This document shows positions 8,628 through 16,667 of a stretch of 64,000 bases of DNA, piece by piece. The notes beneath the pieces were generated by a model. It was not told the DNA's origin, did not search any database, and was given only the letters and a program-made list of their open reading frames with translations. The stretch lies in assembly GCA_050948665.1 (NCBI GenBank), contig JBMNEH010000001.1, positions 310,001 to 374,000 of the forward strand, in the 5' to 3' direction. Numbering within the stretch: the first letter of the stretch is position 1; the number at the start of each line of letters is the position of its first letter. The DNA is from JBMNEH01 sp050948665 (GTDB lineage: Bacteria; Bacillota; Clostridia; Christensenellales; UMGS416). Made by a program: the position numbers and the translations under genes.

Positions 8628-8933
8628 ATGAAGGAGATCCTGTTTTTCACGCTGGAGAACTGCCCCTACTGCCGGGAGGCCGAGAGGTGGATCAGGGAGC
8701 TGTGCGCCGGGAACCCGGCTTACGGGCAGATCCCCATCCGCCGGGTGGATGAAAACGAAGAACCCGCACTGGCGAACAGCTATGACTACTGGTATGTCCC
8801 CACCTTCTATGTGGAGGGCGTAAAAGTCCATGAGGGCGCCGCTACAAAGGAAAAAATCAAGGCCGTTCTAGATAAGGCGCTGCAGCCCTTTTTCCCGGAA
8901 GAGGGAAAACCGGATAAAAGGAGAGAGGCATGA
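8628..8933 (+). CDS. Glutaredoxin-like thiol-disulfide protein
   Basis: The 101-residue protein has the active site CPYC within LENCPYCREAE and the cis-proline in VPTFYVEG, both hallmarks of the glutaredoxin fold. It is translationally coupled to the serine hydrolase upstream and overlaps the flavoprotein downstream by four bases. It may deliver or remove electrons for that flavoprotein; this is inference. Confidence 0.85.
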   Translation: MKEILFFTLENCPYCREAERWIRELCAGNPAYGQIPIRRVDENEEPALANSYDYWYVPTFYVEGVKVHEGAATKEKIKAVLDKALQPFFPEEGKPDKRREA

Positions 8934-10678
8934 AGGAGATACTACTGACCGCCGGCAGGTTTGACGCCGGAAAATGGACGTTTGACACCCAGTTCCTCCC
9001 CAATATGGGGATGCCCTATTTGCTGGCCCACGGGCTGGGCCTCCCTGTGGGGGAGGCAAGGGCGGAGTTTACACTGCCGCCCGGCGGGTATCTGCTTTGG
9101 GTGTACACCTATAACTGGGTGGCGCCATGGAAGCCGGAGTACGCGCCGGGACGGTTCGCTCTTACGCTGGACGGCGAGGAGATCGGCATTTTCGGGGACG
9201 CGCCGGCGACCTGGGGCTGGGTGCCGGGAGGCAGGGTCGAGCTGAAAGGGGAGACCCACAGACTGACCCTCCGGGACCTGACCGGCTTCGCGGGCCGGTG
9301 CGGCGGTGTTTTCCTGACGCAAAGGGAAGGTTTTACGCCTCCCCCGGGAGCGGCGGCCGCGGCGTTCTGGAAGCAGCAGACCCAAACCGGTGAGCCGGAG
9401 GCGCTTTCCTGTGATTTTGCCGTCTGCGGCGGGGGCATTGCCGGGATATGCGCGGCGGTCATGGCGGCCAGGCAGGGGCTGGATACCGTGCTGGTGCAGG
9501 ACAGGCCGGTGGTGGGCGGCAACAACTCCTCCGAGGTGCGGGTGTGGCTGGGGGGTGACCGGAACGCCGAACCCTTCCCCGGCATAGGGAATATCGTGGG
9601 GGAACTGGAGCAGGAACGCACCGGCCATTACGGCGCCGAGAACCGGGGGGAGATCTATGAGGACGACCGGAAGCTGGCGCTGCTTCGGGAAGCCGGGGTG
9701 CGGGTGCTGCTGCACACCGCCGTGACCGGCGTCACAAAGGAGGGCAGCCGAATCACCTCCCTGACGCTGCGGAACCTGAAAAAGGACACCCTGCAGACAC
9801 TGGTCGCTCCCGTTTTCGCCGACTGTACCGGGGACGGAACGGTGGGGGCGCTGGCGGGCGCCGAGGGCGAGACCACCACAAACGGTCATATGGGCATGAC
9901 CAACTGCTGGTATATCGAGGATACCGGGACGCCCCAAAGCTTCCCCGCCTGCCCCTGGGCGATGGACCTTAAGGGGGTGGAATTCCCCGGCAGGGGCCAG
10001 GTAAGGGATATTTACGGCGGACAGAGGGAACGATCCTTCGGTTGCTGGTTCTGGGAATCCGGTATGGAGCGGGACCCCATCGCGGAGGCCGAGCTGGCCC
10101 GGGATACCAATTTTCGGGCGATGTACGGCGCCTGGGATGCGGTAAAGAATACCGACGGGGACTACGGCAGCTGGCGTCTGGGGGAAAGCTGCGCCATCGG
10201 AGGGAAAAGGGAATCCCGGCGGCTGTTCGGAGATGTGATACTGACCAAGGCGGAGGTATACGCCGGCCGGGTATACGAGGACGGCTGTGTGCCTTCCTTC
10301 TGGAATTTTGACGTGCATTACCCCGACCCCCGTTTCTACGCCGCCTTCCATGAGGGGGACGGATTCCTGACCCATGACTATCACGAACAGTTTCCCAAGC
10401 CCTTCTGGGTACCCTACCGCTGCCTGTACAGCCGGAATGTGGACAACCTGTTCCTGGCCGGCCGGGACGTCAGCGTATCCCATGACGCGCTGGGTACGGT
10501 CCGGGTGATGCGGACCGGCGGTATGATGGGAGAGGTCATCGGCATGGCAGCCCGATTTTGCAAGGAAAGGGCGGCGGTCCCCCGGGAGGTATATACCCGG
10601 CACCTTCAGCCCTTTATGGCGGCTTTAAAGGCCATTCCCCATAACGGGATCCCCCGGCCGGAGAAGAACCGGGGTTAG
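8930..10678 (+). CDS. FAD-dependent oxidoreductase with an N-terminal beta domain
   Basis: This is a 582-residue protein. Residues 1-145 form a beta-rich region that reads like a carbohydrate-type binding domain. From about 155 comes the FAD dinucleotide motif CDFAVCGGGIAGICAAVMAARQ and the FAD_oxidored signature VGGNNSSEVRVWLGG. Near the end, NLFLAGRDVSVSHDALG completes the FAD site. The family includes large secreted or cytoplasmic oxidoreductases from polysaccharide-degrading bacteria with largely unknown substrates. It is the last gene of the hydrolase-glutaredoxin-flavoprotein operon. Confidence 0.85.
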   Translation: MKEILLTAGRFDAGKWTFDTQFLPNMGMPYLLAHGLGLPVGEARAEFTLPPGGYLLWVYTYNWVAPWKPEYAPGRFALTLDGEEIGIFGDAPATWGWVPGGRVELKGETHRLTLRDLTGFAGRCGGVFLTQREGFTPPPGAAAAAFWKQQTQTGEPEALSCDFAVCGGGIAGICAAVMAARQGLDTVLVQDRPVVGGNNSSEVRVWLGGDRNAEPFPGIGNIVGELEQERTGHYGAENRGEIYEDDRKLALLREAGVRVLLHTAVTGVTKEGSRITSLTLRNLKKDTLQTLVAPVFADCTGDGTVGALAGAEGETTTNGHMGMTNCWYIEDTGTPQSFPACPWAMDLKGVEFPGRGQVRDIYGGQRERSFGCWFWESGMERDPIAEAELARDTNFRAMYGAWDAVKNTDGDYGSWRLGESCAIGGKRESRRLFGDVILTKAEVYAGRVYEDGCVPSFWNFDVHYPDPRFYAAFHEGDGFLTHDYHEQFPKPFWVPYRCLYSRNVDNLFLAGRDVSVSHDALGTVRVMRTGGMMGEVIGMAARFCKERAAVPREVYTRHLQPFMAALKAIPHNGIPRPEKNRG

Positions 10679-10684
10679 CCGAAG

Positions 10685-10754
10685 AGCCGTTCCGCAAGGG
10701 TGAACGGCTTAGATGGATGGCAAAAGCCGCCGGGGATTTTCCCCCGGCGGCTTT
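10685..10754. terminator. Two hairpins between convergent genes
   Basis: Hairpin one is AGCCGTTC/GAACGGCT (10685-10709). Hairpin two is AAAGCCGCCGGGG/CCCCGGCGGCTTT (10723-10754). The second has A-rich and T-rich flanks and can terminate transcription of the flavoprotein operon and of the bactofilin gene that ends at 10758. Confidence 0.8.
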
Positions 10755-10757
10755 GCT

Positions 10758-11480
10758 TTATCCGACACGGACCTCCACCCGTTCCCTGACATGCGCCTTT
10801 TCATGGACAGTCAGCTGCTTGGAGTATTCCACCCTGTCGATGTCGCAGCCGGGGCCAAGTACAACCGTTTCTCCCCGGACGATCTTGGCTTTGGCGCAGG
10901 CAAGGGTGACATGGGTGCCCTCGATGCTTTCGGCCTTCAGACTTTTGCCCCGGTAGACAACGAAGAAACGCCGGACACTGCCGATCTTCACCAGGATGGT
11001 TTCCCCGCCGATCTCCCCGGCGCTGCTTTCGCCCCCCAGCGAAAGGGAGAACTGTTCAGCATTCAGCAGCCCTTTGACCCGGAAGGAGCCGGAGCAGGAG
11101 AACTTTTCGCATTCCACGCCGCCGCCGCAGCGGAAACCGCCGGAAACCGCGATCTCCTCCCCGCGGACATTGCCCCCGCACTCGACGCCGCCGGAAACCT
11201 TCAGTATCTCGCAGTCGGCGTCGGCCTTGATATTGATGGAGCCGGAAACATGGACTCTTCCCGCTGTAAGAGCCCCCCCGCATTCGGCGGAGCCGGATAC
11301 GCGGAGTTCCCCGGTTTCCACATCTCCACTGAACTTCCCGGAGCCGGAAATACGGATGTCGTTGGCTTTGACACTGTCCTCTATCCTGCCGGAACCTGAA
11401 ATAAGGACCTCATTGTAGACGCCGCCGGAGGCGGTGCCGGAACCGGATATACGGCAGCTGGGCAGATTTTCTTGACTCAT
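10758..11480 (-). CDS. Bactofilin-like polymer-forming protein (YhbE/YhbF type)
   Basis: The 240-residue protein is built of short beta-helix repeats rich in SGSG and CGG. Recurrent phrases such as ISGSG, VSGSA and VSGGVECGG fall at a period of about 18 residues. This is the pattern of bactofilins, which self-assemble into cytoskeletal filaments. Cysteines recur in the middle repeats. It overlaps the DUF4004 regulator upstream by four bases, the same pairing as B. subtilis yhbD-yhbE-yhbF. A role in cell-surface or developmental structure is inferred only. Confidence 0.85.
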   Translation of the reverse strand: MSQENLPSCRISGSGTASGGVYNEVLISGSGRIEDSVKANDIRISGSGKFSGDVETGELRVSGSAECGGALTAGRVHVSGSINIKADADCEILKVSGGVECGGNVRGEEIAVSGGFRCGGGVECEKFSCSGSFRVKGLLNAEQFSLSLGGESSAGEIGGETILVKIGSVRRFFVVYRGKSLKAESIEGTHVTLACAKAKIVRGETVVLGPGCDIDRVEYSKQLTVHEKAHVRERVEVRVG

Positions 11481-12100
11481 TTTACTTCCTCCTCGTAGAT
11501 GTCGTTTAAACGGCGGGTATAGTTCGCCGATATGTCGCTCATGGAGACCTGAAACCGTACGTTCACCCCCGGGGGAGGCACCGGCCGGCTTTCCGGGGTG
11601 AGATAGAGAGGGAGTCCCTCCCCTGTATCCAGAAGCACCAGTGTGCCGTCAGTGTCGTTCATGAGGCCGAAGGACCGCTGCCATTCCAGCAGCGCCCGAA
11701 GGCAGACGGCGGCGGAAGCGGTATTCCCGGCGGCCATATCAGCAGCCACCAGCAGGCAGAGCGCCTGACCGTGGTCCGGTTCCTCGGGCAACGGCGCCGA
11801 CCGGAGAAGCTGTTCTCCCACCAGGGAGGCCAGCGCCTCCCGGGAGTATCTTCGGGCGGAGGGAGGAGGATTCAGCTGTTCCAGCAGCTGGCTCAGGGTG
11901 TACCGATCCTTGTTCTCCAGTATGAAACGTACCCGGGACAGTACCCGCTCCCTGGGAAAGAAGGTCTCCTGACCGGTGAAGGAGGAACGCTTTTCAAACC
12001 AGTTCTCCGGAATCAGACGCTCCCGTTTCCAACGGTACAGCTGGCCGTAGGAGATGCCGGTAACCTCAAGAAGCTCCTTTTTGGATATCCATTCGCCCAT
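11477..12100 (-). CDS. MerR-like DUF4004 (YhbD) regulator
   Basis: This 207-residue protein has an N-terminal winged-helix segment: ISKKELLEVTGISYGQLYRW, then KRERLIPENWF and a basic stretch. The match is to YhbD/DUF4004, which is MerR-like and paired with bactofilins. The start at 12100 has AGGAG upstream; an in-frame ATG at 12145 lies inside the promoter. A palindrome between its -35 and -10 suggests self-regulation. Confidence 0.83.
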   Translation of the reverse strand: MGEWISKKELLEVTGISYGQLYRWKRERLIPENWFEKRSSFTGQETFFPRERVLSRVRFILENKDRYTLSQLLEQLNPPPSARRYSREALASLVGEQLLRSAPLPEEPDHGQALCLLVAADMAAGNTASAAVCLRALLEWQRSFGLMNDTDGTLVLLDTGEGLPLYLTPESRPVPPPGVNVRFQVSMSDISANYTRRLNDIYEEEVK

Positions 12101-12130
12101 GACGCGACTCCTTTCTCTGATGCTGGGGAT

Positions 12131-12159
12131 AGTGTAACAAAACATTGTTACGTTGTCAA
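12131..12159 (-). promoter_or_regulatory. yhbD-type operon promoter with internal operator
   Basis: On the minus strand TTGACA (12159-12154), 17 bp and TACACT (12136-12131). Between and overlapping them lies a perfect inverted repeat GTAACAA-N4-TTGTTAC (12134-12151). The position fits repression or MerR-style control, probably by the DUF4004 protein itself. Confidence 0.75.
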
Positions 12160-12210
12160 CAGGTTTTTTTAAAATTCTTTCAGTGTTTTCGGAATCGCCT
12201 CATGTATAAA

Positions 12211-12265
12211 CGGAAAAATTCCTGTTTTCGGAATTTACTTCCTATACAAGCCGAAAAATTCCTGT
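12211..12265. repeat. Pair of 15-bp direct repeats upstream of the fusion gene
   Basis: CGGAAAAATTCCTGT (12211-12225) and CCGAAAAATTCCTGT (12251-12265) differ at one base and are 40 bp apart. Each core, GGAAAAATTCC or similar, is nearly palindromic. The second copy overlaps a TATAAT (12265-12270), the likely -10 of the sigma/trigger-factor fusion gene. They look like operator sites. Confidence 0.55.
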
Positions 12266-12315
12266 ATAATAGAACCGTCGCCGGCGGCGGCAATCCCTGA
12301 GAGAGGAAGAGGACG

Positions 12316-14100
12316 ATGGATTATGATGTGCAGATGCTGAGGGCGGCAAAGGGAAACCGGGCGGCTATGAACCGGCTGACGGAGGCGGGGAAGGGCGAGG
12401 CCTGGCTGCTCTGCCGGCTGTTGACGGAGAACAAGGAGGAAGCGGTCCGTGTTTGCCGGGAGGGCTATAAGGCCCTTTGGGAGACGCTGAAGACGGAAAG
12501 CGACCCCCGGAGGAATACGATAGAGCTGTGGACAGCCATCTGCATGGCGCGGGCCTGCCAGAAGGCGGCGCTGGAGAAGGACAGCGGCGTTTTCCGGGAA
12601 GTCCGCGTGGGGCCCCAACCCGCCGGAGAGGATTGGGAGGCGGCGCCGGCCGACGATAAGGCGGCAGAGGCGATGCTGGAGGCGGTCATGGGGATGACCC
12701 TCCGCCGCCGGTTTATCTGGCTGCTGGCAAAAACCCGGGGATTGAACCCGCGCCAAATCGCCGGCGTGCTGAAACTCCGGGAGGAGAGGGTAGCGGACAG
12801 CCTGTCCGCCGCCGAGAACGACATCCGGCAGGCACTGGCAGCCCGCAGGGAGAAGGGGAAGACCGCCCCCGCGCCGGGGCAGGCCGGGGAGCTGCTGGCG
12901 CTGGCGGCCCGGGAGGCGCTGCCCGAAGGCCTGGAGGCCGGTATTCGGGAGGATATCGCCAATGCGTCCCCCCCGGTTTGGAAGGCCCGTCCCTCCGTAT
13001 TTTGGACAGGCGTCGCCGTTGCGCTGGTATTGGCGGCGCTGCTGCCGCTCATTATAGTGACTGCGCTGCAGACGGCTTCAAAGAAGGACACGGCTGCCGG
13101 CTTTGACTACAGCTACGCGGTGGAGGACAATGGGTTCTTTACGGGGATCATCGCAGGGGACTATGTGGAGCTTTGCGACTATGAGGGTATTGTCATCCCG
13201 GAGGACGTGCATACCGTAAAGGAAGAGGACATCAATGCCCAGGTCGCCGGCTACCTCTCCGCCTATACTGGGGAGGAGCAGGTGACCGACCGGGCGGTGA
13301 GGGACGGGGATACCCTCAATATCGATTATGTGGGCTCGGTAGACGGTGTGGAATTTGAAGGGGGCAGCACCGGCGGCGCCGGAACAACGGTGACCATCGG
13401 AGAGACGAATTACATAGATGATTTCCTCGCCCAGCTGATCGGCCATATGCCGGGGGAGACCTTTCCCATCGAAGTGACTTTTCCGGAGGATTACGGCAAT
13501 GAGGAGCTGAGCGGGAAGGACGCGGTGTTTGAGATCGCCATTCACTATATCTCCGAATCCAAAGCCCCGGCTCTGACCGACGCCTTTGTGGAAGAGAATT
13601 TCGCGGAATACGGATGGAGCACCGTCGCCGGGATGCGGCAGGGCATCGAGGAGGATCTGCGGAGCGCGGCGGTCGCCGCCTACCTGCGGGAGTATGTGAC
13701 GGAACATACCGTGGTGAAGTCGCTGCCGGAGGCGTTGGTGCAGTACCAGCGGGATCTGATGGCCGCCGATTATCATGAGTACGCCGGTTACTACGGCATG
13801 GAGACCGACGCTTTTATCTCCTACTATATGGCGTACGATTCGCTGGAGGCGCTGCTTGACAACTATCAGGAGGAGAACAGCAAAGCCGCCGTCCAGGCTC
13901 TGGTCTATCAGGCCATTGCCGAGGCTGCCGGGCTGGAGGTGACGGAGGAAGCGCTGGCTGTATATTTTATGGAGGACTTCGGTGACAGCGATTATACCTC
14001 TTACGCGGAGGACTTCGGCATCGGGTACCTGCGCTATACCCTGCTGCCGCGGGTGGTGGAGGAGTATTTGACTGCCCATGCCGTCATGCCGGAGGCGTGA
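12316..14100 (+). CDS. Transmembrane fusion: sigma-factor-like N-terminus plus extracytoplasmic trigger-factor/FKBP domain
   Basis: This 594-residue protein has an unusual order. Residues 1-180 are helical and resemble an ECF sigma factor: MDYDVQMLRAAKGNRAAMNRL in region-2 position and a region-4-like HTH, RGLNPRQIAGVLKLREERVADS (about 141-162). One transmembrane helix spans about 227-250. The outside part has an FKBP-type prolyl isomerase domain like trigger factor (about 327-412: VRDGDTLNIDYVGSVDGVEFEGG, then FPEDYGNEELSGKDAVFEI). Residues 415-585 are helices like the trigger-factor C-terminus. The frame is intact across the join, so it is not a sequencing fusion of two genes. The gene has its own promoter region with direct repeats and a terminator. 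Confidence 0.8.
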   Translation: MDYDVQMLRAAKGNRAAMNRLTEAGKGEAWLLCRLLTENKEEAVRVCREGYKALWETLKTESDPRRNTIELWTAICMARACQKAALEKDSGVFREVRVGPQPAGEDWEAAPADDKAAEAMLEAVMGMTLRRRFIWLLAKTRGLNPRQIAGVLKLREERVADSLSAAENDIRQALAARREKGKTAPAPGQAGELLALAAREALPEGLEAGIREDIANASPPVWKARPSVFWTGVAVALVLAALLPLIIVTALQTASKKDTAAGFDYSYAVEDNGFFTGIIAGDYVELCDYEGIVIPEDVHTVKEEDINAQVAGYLSAYTGEEQVTDRAVRDGDTLNIDYVGSVDGVEFEGGSTGGAGTTVTIGETNYIDDFLAQLIGHMPGETFPIEVTFPEDYGNEELSGKDAVFEIAIHYISESKAPALTDAFVEENFAEYGWSTVAGMRQGIEEDLRSAAVAAYLREYVTEHTVVKSLPEALVQYQRDLMAADYHEYAGYYGMETDAFISYYMAYDSLEALLDNYQEENSKAAVQALVYQAIAEAAGLEVTEEALAVYFMEDFGDSDYTSYAEDFGIGYLRYTLLPRVVEEYLTAHAVMPEA

Positions 14101-14166
14101 AGAGGAAACCGGGGCATTCGCAGGTATCCGGCATGAAAATAGGGACCGAGGAAATGCGGAAGATAT

Positions 14167-14197
14167 GAAAAGAGGGGCTGCAAAGGCCCCTCTTTTC
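14167..14197 (+). terminator. Terminator after the fusion gene
   Basis: A 12-bp perfect stem GAAAAGAGGGGC/GCCCCTCTTTTC. The remaining intergenic DNA (14198-14370) shows only a loose intergenic-repeat-like stretch (about 14250-14315) and no gene. Confidence 0.85.
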
Positions 14198-14371
14198 AAA
14201 TGACGCGGGGGCAGCGGAGAACGGGGACAACCGGAAGGCGGAGGCGTTCCGTCTTGCCCGCCTTACTTTGTTCGTCACCCTCCCCTCATAGGGGATGTCA
14301 TGGAAGAGGGTAATCGGCAGAGGAAGGACGCAGCCTCATCCGGTCCGATGTTTTTATAAAAAATTCAAAAT

Positions 14372-14425
14372 AATTATTGACAAACAATAATTCTACATTA
14401 TAATGATTATCGTAAAACAATAATC
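14372..14425 (+). promoter_or_regulatory. Promoter with two inverted-repeat operators (DUF2975/HTH cassette)
   Basis: The -35 TTGACA (14377-14382) and -10 TATAAT (14399-14404) are 16 bp apart. Operator 1, AATTATTG-N5-CAATAATT (14372-14392), covers the -35. Operator 2, GATTATCG-N5-CAATAATC (14405-14425), lies just after the -10. Their centres are 33 bp, three helical turns, apart. This suggests cooperative repression by the HTH protein encoded downstream. Confidence 0.8.
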
Positions 14426-14440
14426 CCGCGAGGTGGAAGG

Positions 14441-15385
14441 ATGAAAAGAAAAATATTGCTCCTTATCCTTTTCGTTGAAGCGGCGCTTCTGGCTGCATTC
14501 ACTGTACTGACAAAGCATTTTCCGAATCTCTTTTCTTCGATGATGGCATTCCCTTTTGAACAAATCGCCGGCGGCCTCGGTTTCTTGTCAAAAGCGGGAG
14601 CGGTGGGGAACGGGATCGCGGCGGCCCTGTGGGTCGGGATCTCCGCGGTACCGGCGGTCTTCGCGCTGTGTTACAAATGCGGAAAAGAAACGCTGCCGGA
14701 GAGGATCGCGTTATATGTTTTATCCGGCGTGATCCTTCCGGCTCTTTACGGAATGGTGAATCCGCACATCTTCCGCCCCGTGACCGCGGAAGGCTTCTCC
14801 GCATACACAAAGATGATAAAGGCGGCCCTTGGCGTCGCTGTCTGGGCGGTGGTTGTTCTGTATATTGTTTTACGTCTCATTCGGTTGTTCCAAGGGGGAA
14901 ACAAAGAACAGCTGCTCAAGTATATGCGGAAGGTTCTGTATGCTTTATGCGTCCTGTTTACGGCAACCGCTGCCGTTGCCCTTACCGATGGATTTTTATC
15001 CTTGCGGGAGGCGGAGCAAACAGATATCGACAGAATTTTCGGCGTGCTCCGCATTGCGGCCGGGCTCATACCGTATGTATTTGACATTGCGATCATCATT
15101 CGGGCGCTGGATCTGCTTGGTATTGCCGCGGGAGACGAACAGGAGGGGATTGCGGAAGCCGCCGAAAGGGTCAGTAGAATCAGCTGCGCGGCATTGGGCT
15201 TTACAACAGCAATCACAGCGGCATCCAATATCATCCGGATCGCCGCTATGCGTTGGCTGTCGGATATCACCGTTACGGCGGATATCCCGATCGTCAGCAT
15301 CGTGTTTGCCGTCATGATCCTGCTGTTCTCCCGGCTGCTGATCGAGAACAAGCGGCTCCGTGACGACAACAGCCTGTTTATATGA
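14441..15385 (+). CDS. DUF2975-like multi-pass membrane protein
   Basis: The 314-residue protein has about eight hydrophobic segments. Its C-terminal half and last residues (LLIENKRLRDDNSLFI) match the pattern of DUF2975 proteins, which are commonly encoded beside a small YozG-type HTH regulator as here. It is longer than usual members (about 160-200 residues), with an extra N-terminal membrane block. Function is unknown. The HTH gene follows 12 bases later. Confidence 0.7.
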   Translation: MKRKILLLILFVEAALLAAFTVLTKHFPNLFSSMMAFPFEQIAGGLGFLSKAGAVGNGIAAALWVGISAVPAVFALCYKCGKETLPERIALYVLSGVILPALYGMVNPHIFRPVTAEGFSAYTKMIKAALGVAVWAVVVLYIVLRLIRLFQGGNKEQLLKYMRKVLYALCVLFTATAAVALTDGFLSLREAEQTDIDRIFGVLRIAAGLIPYVFDIAIIIRALDLLGIAAGDEQEGIAEAAERVSRISCAALGFTTAITAASNIIRIAAMRWLSDITVTADIPIVSIVFAVMILLFSRLLIENKRLRDDNSLFI

Positions 15386-15397
15386 TGGGAGCGGGAT

Positions 15398-15625
15398 ATG
15401 GCGATCAGGGTGTATTTGGAAGAAGTTCTGAAGGAACGCAATATGACGTCAAAAGAGCTGTGCGGTCTCATCGGGATCACGGAAGCCAACCTTTCCATCC
15501 TTCGCAGCGGCAAGGCAAAGGGCGTCAGGTTCGGCACAGTCAATAAAATATGCTATTACCTGCAATGTGATGTAGGAGATATTCTCAAATTCGACGGCAA
15601 TCTGGAGGAAGATGATGAAAATTAG
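15398..15625 (+). CDS. Small Cro/CI-family HTH regulator (YozG type)
   Basis: The 75-residue protein is essentially one helix-turn-helix: MTSKELCGLIGITEANLSILRSGKAKGVRF split over residues 16-45, then CYYLQCDVGDILKF. This is the signature of YozG-like regulators paired with DUF2975 membrane proteins. It probably represses its own operon through the two inverted repeats upstream. Its stop codon overlaps the next gene region by a few bases. Confidence 0.9.
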   Translation: MAIRVYLEEVLKERNMTSKELCGLIGITEANLSILRSGKAKGVRFGTVNKICYYLQCDVGDILKFDGNLEEDDEN

Positions 15626-16574
15626 GCGCATAATAGGCATCGTTTGTTTATTGATCGCGGTCGCTTTTACGCTGGGAGCGATGGGCGTGATAAAAGTTGC
15701 GGACGGATACGCGGGGGAAAGTCAAGACGCGGGCCGCCTGATCGGTGTTTTTATTACAACAGAGTATCTTGACTTGTTTGAGAGTGACCGGTACTTTGAA
15801 GAAAACGCCCAAAGGCTTACGGAGGGCGGCGAAATCAGCACAGAAGAAAGCGCCGGGTATCGGGGGCGTCTCTATGCGACACTCACGGAAACAAGCCGGA
15901 AGGATGGGACCGGTGAAACGGTCACAATGCAGGAATACATCTTTGACGTTGAGGGTATCCGCTTTTTTGCCCCATACATCCATGATGAAGCGGGATCATA
16001 CCGGAGTGTATTGATCGACGAAGGGATAACGGACAGCAACACGCATGTCACTTCAACGGATGAGGGTGAAAACGTATCACTGAAAGGTACGATCAACATT
16101 ATTCCTCACGGCGACGCGGGAAATTTCTATTTTAACCCGGTATATCAGTCATCAGACGGCAAAGTGTATGCTGTCAACGGAGAGGGTGTCTTCTTTGGCG
16201 GGGAAAGCCTGCCGGGAGGTTCCTGGAGCCAGAAAATGACCGAAACCCGGGCAGAGACCGCCGGCGATACGAATATATCTTCAGGCACGGAAATTGAGAT
16301 AACGGTTTGCGTCACGGAAGATCCGACAAAAATCACGCTTCTGCAATTTGACAGCGAAAATACGTTGCTGGCAAAGACGGAGTATATTCCGGGGACCCTG
16401 CCGGAGAGGATAGAGACCCTTCCGGGCGCGCGATATATCATTGTTGAAACATCATTCCGTGAGAAATTGAGCCGGACACTGTTCCAGCGCGGGGACAGCT
16501 TTGTATATGCTTTTTACTGCCGTGATGACGGGATCTGCATAGAACAGGCATGTAATATCCTTTGGAAGGATTAG
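15615..16574 (+). CDS. Exported protein of unknown function in the DUF2975/HTH operon
   Basis: This 319-residue protein has an N-terminal signal anchor (IIGIVCLLIAVAFTLGAMGV). A predicted beta-rich extracellular part follows, with no recognised motif. Of two adjacent ATGs (15612 and 15615) the second has better spacing from GGAGG. It overlaps the HTH gene and is the last gene before a strong terminator, so the cassette probably acts as membrane protein, regulator and secreted partner. I do not recognise a family. Confidence 0.65.
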   Translation: MKIRRIIGIVCLLIAVAFTLGAMGVIKVADGYAGESQDAGRLIGVFITTEYLDLFESDRYFEENAQRLTEGGEISTEESAGYRGRLYATLTETSRKDGTGETVTMQEYIFDVEGIRFFAPYIHDEAGSYRSVLIDEGITDSNTHVTSTDEGENVSLKGTINIIPHGDAGNFYFNPVYQSSDGKVYAVNGEGVFFGGESLPGGSWSQKMTETRAETAGDTNISSGTEIEITVCVTEDPTKITLLQFDSENTLLAKTEYIPGTLPERIETLPGARYIIVETSFREKLSRTLFQRGDSFVYAFYCRDDGICIEQACNILWKD

Positions 16575-16586
16575 GTACTTTTTATA

Positions 16587-16622
16587 AACGCCCCGCAGGC
16601 AGTATGCCTGCAGGGCGTTTTT
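16587..16622. terminator. Terminator between convergent transcription units
   Basis: AACGCCC and GCAGGCA pair with TGCCTGC and GGGCGTT around a short loop, with one unpaired base, then TTTTTA. Confidence 0.85.
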
Positions 16623-16667
16623 ACAGGCAGCGAAAAACCCCCCGGTGAAGGGGGGCCCGGGTGTTTG

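Noticed and set aside
8942..10603. 553-codon minus-strand frame
   Set aside because: Antisense to the FAD oxidoreductase with its clear dinucleotide motif.
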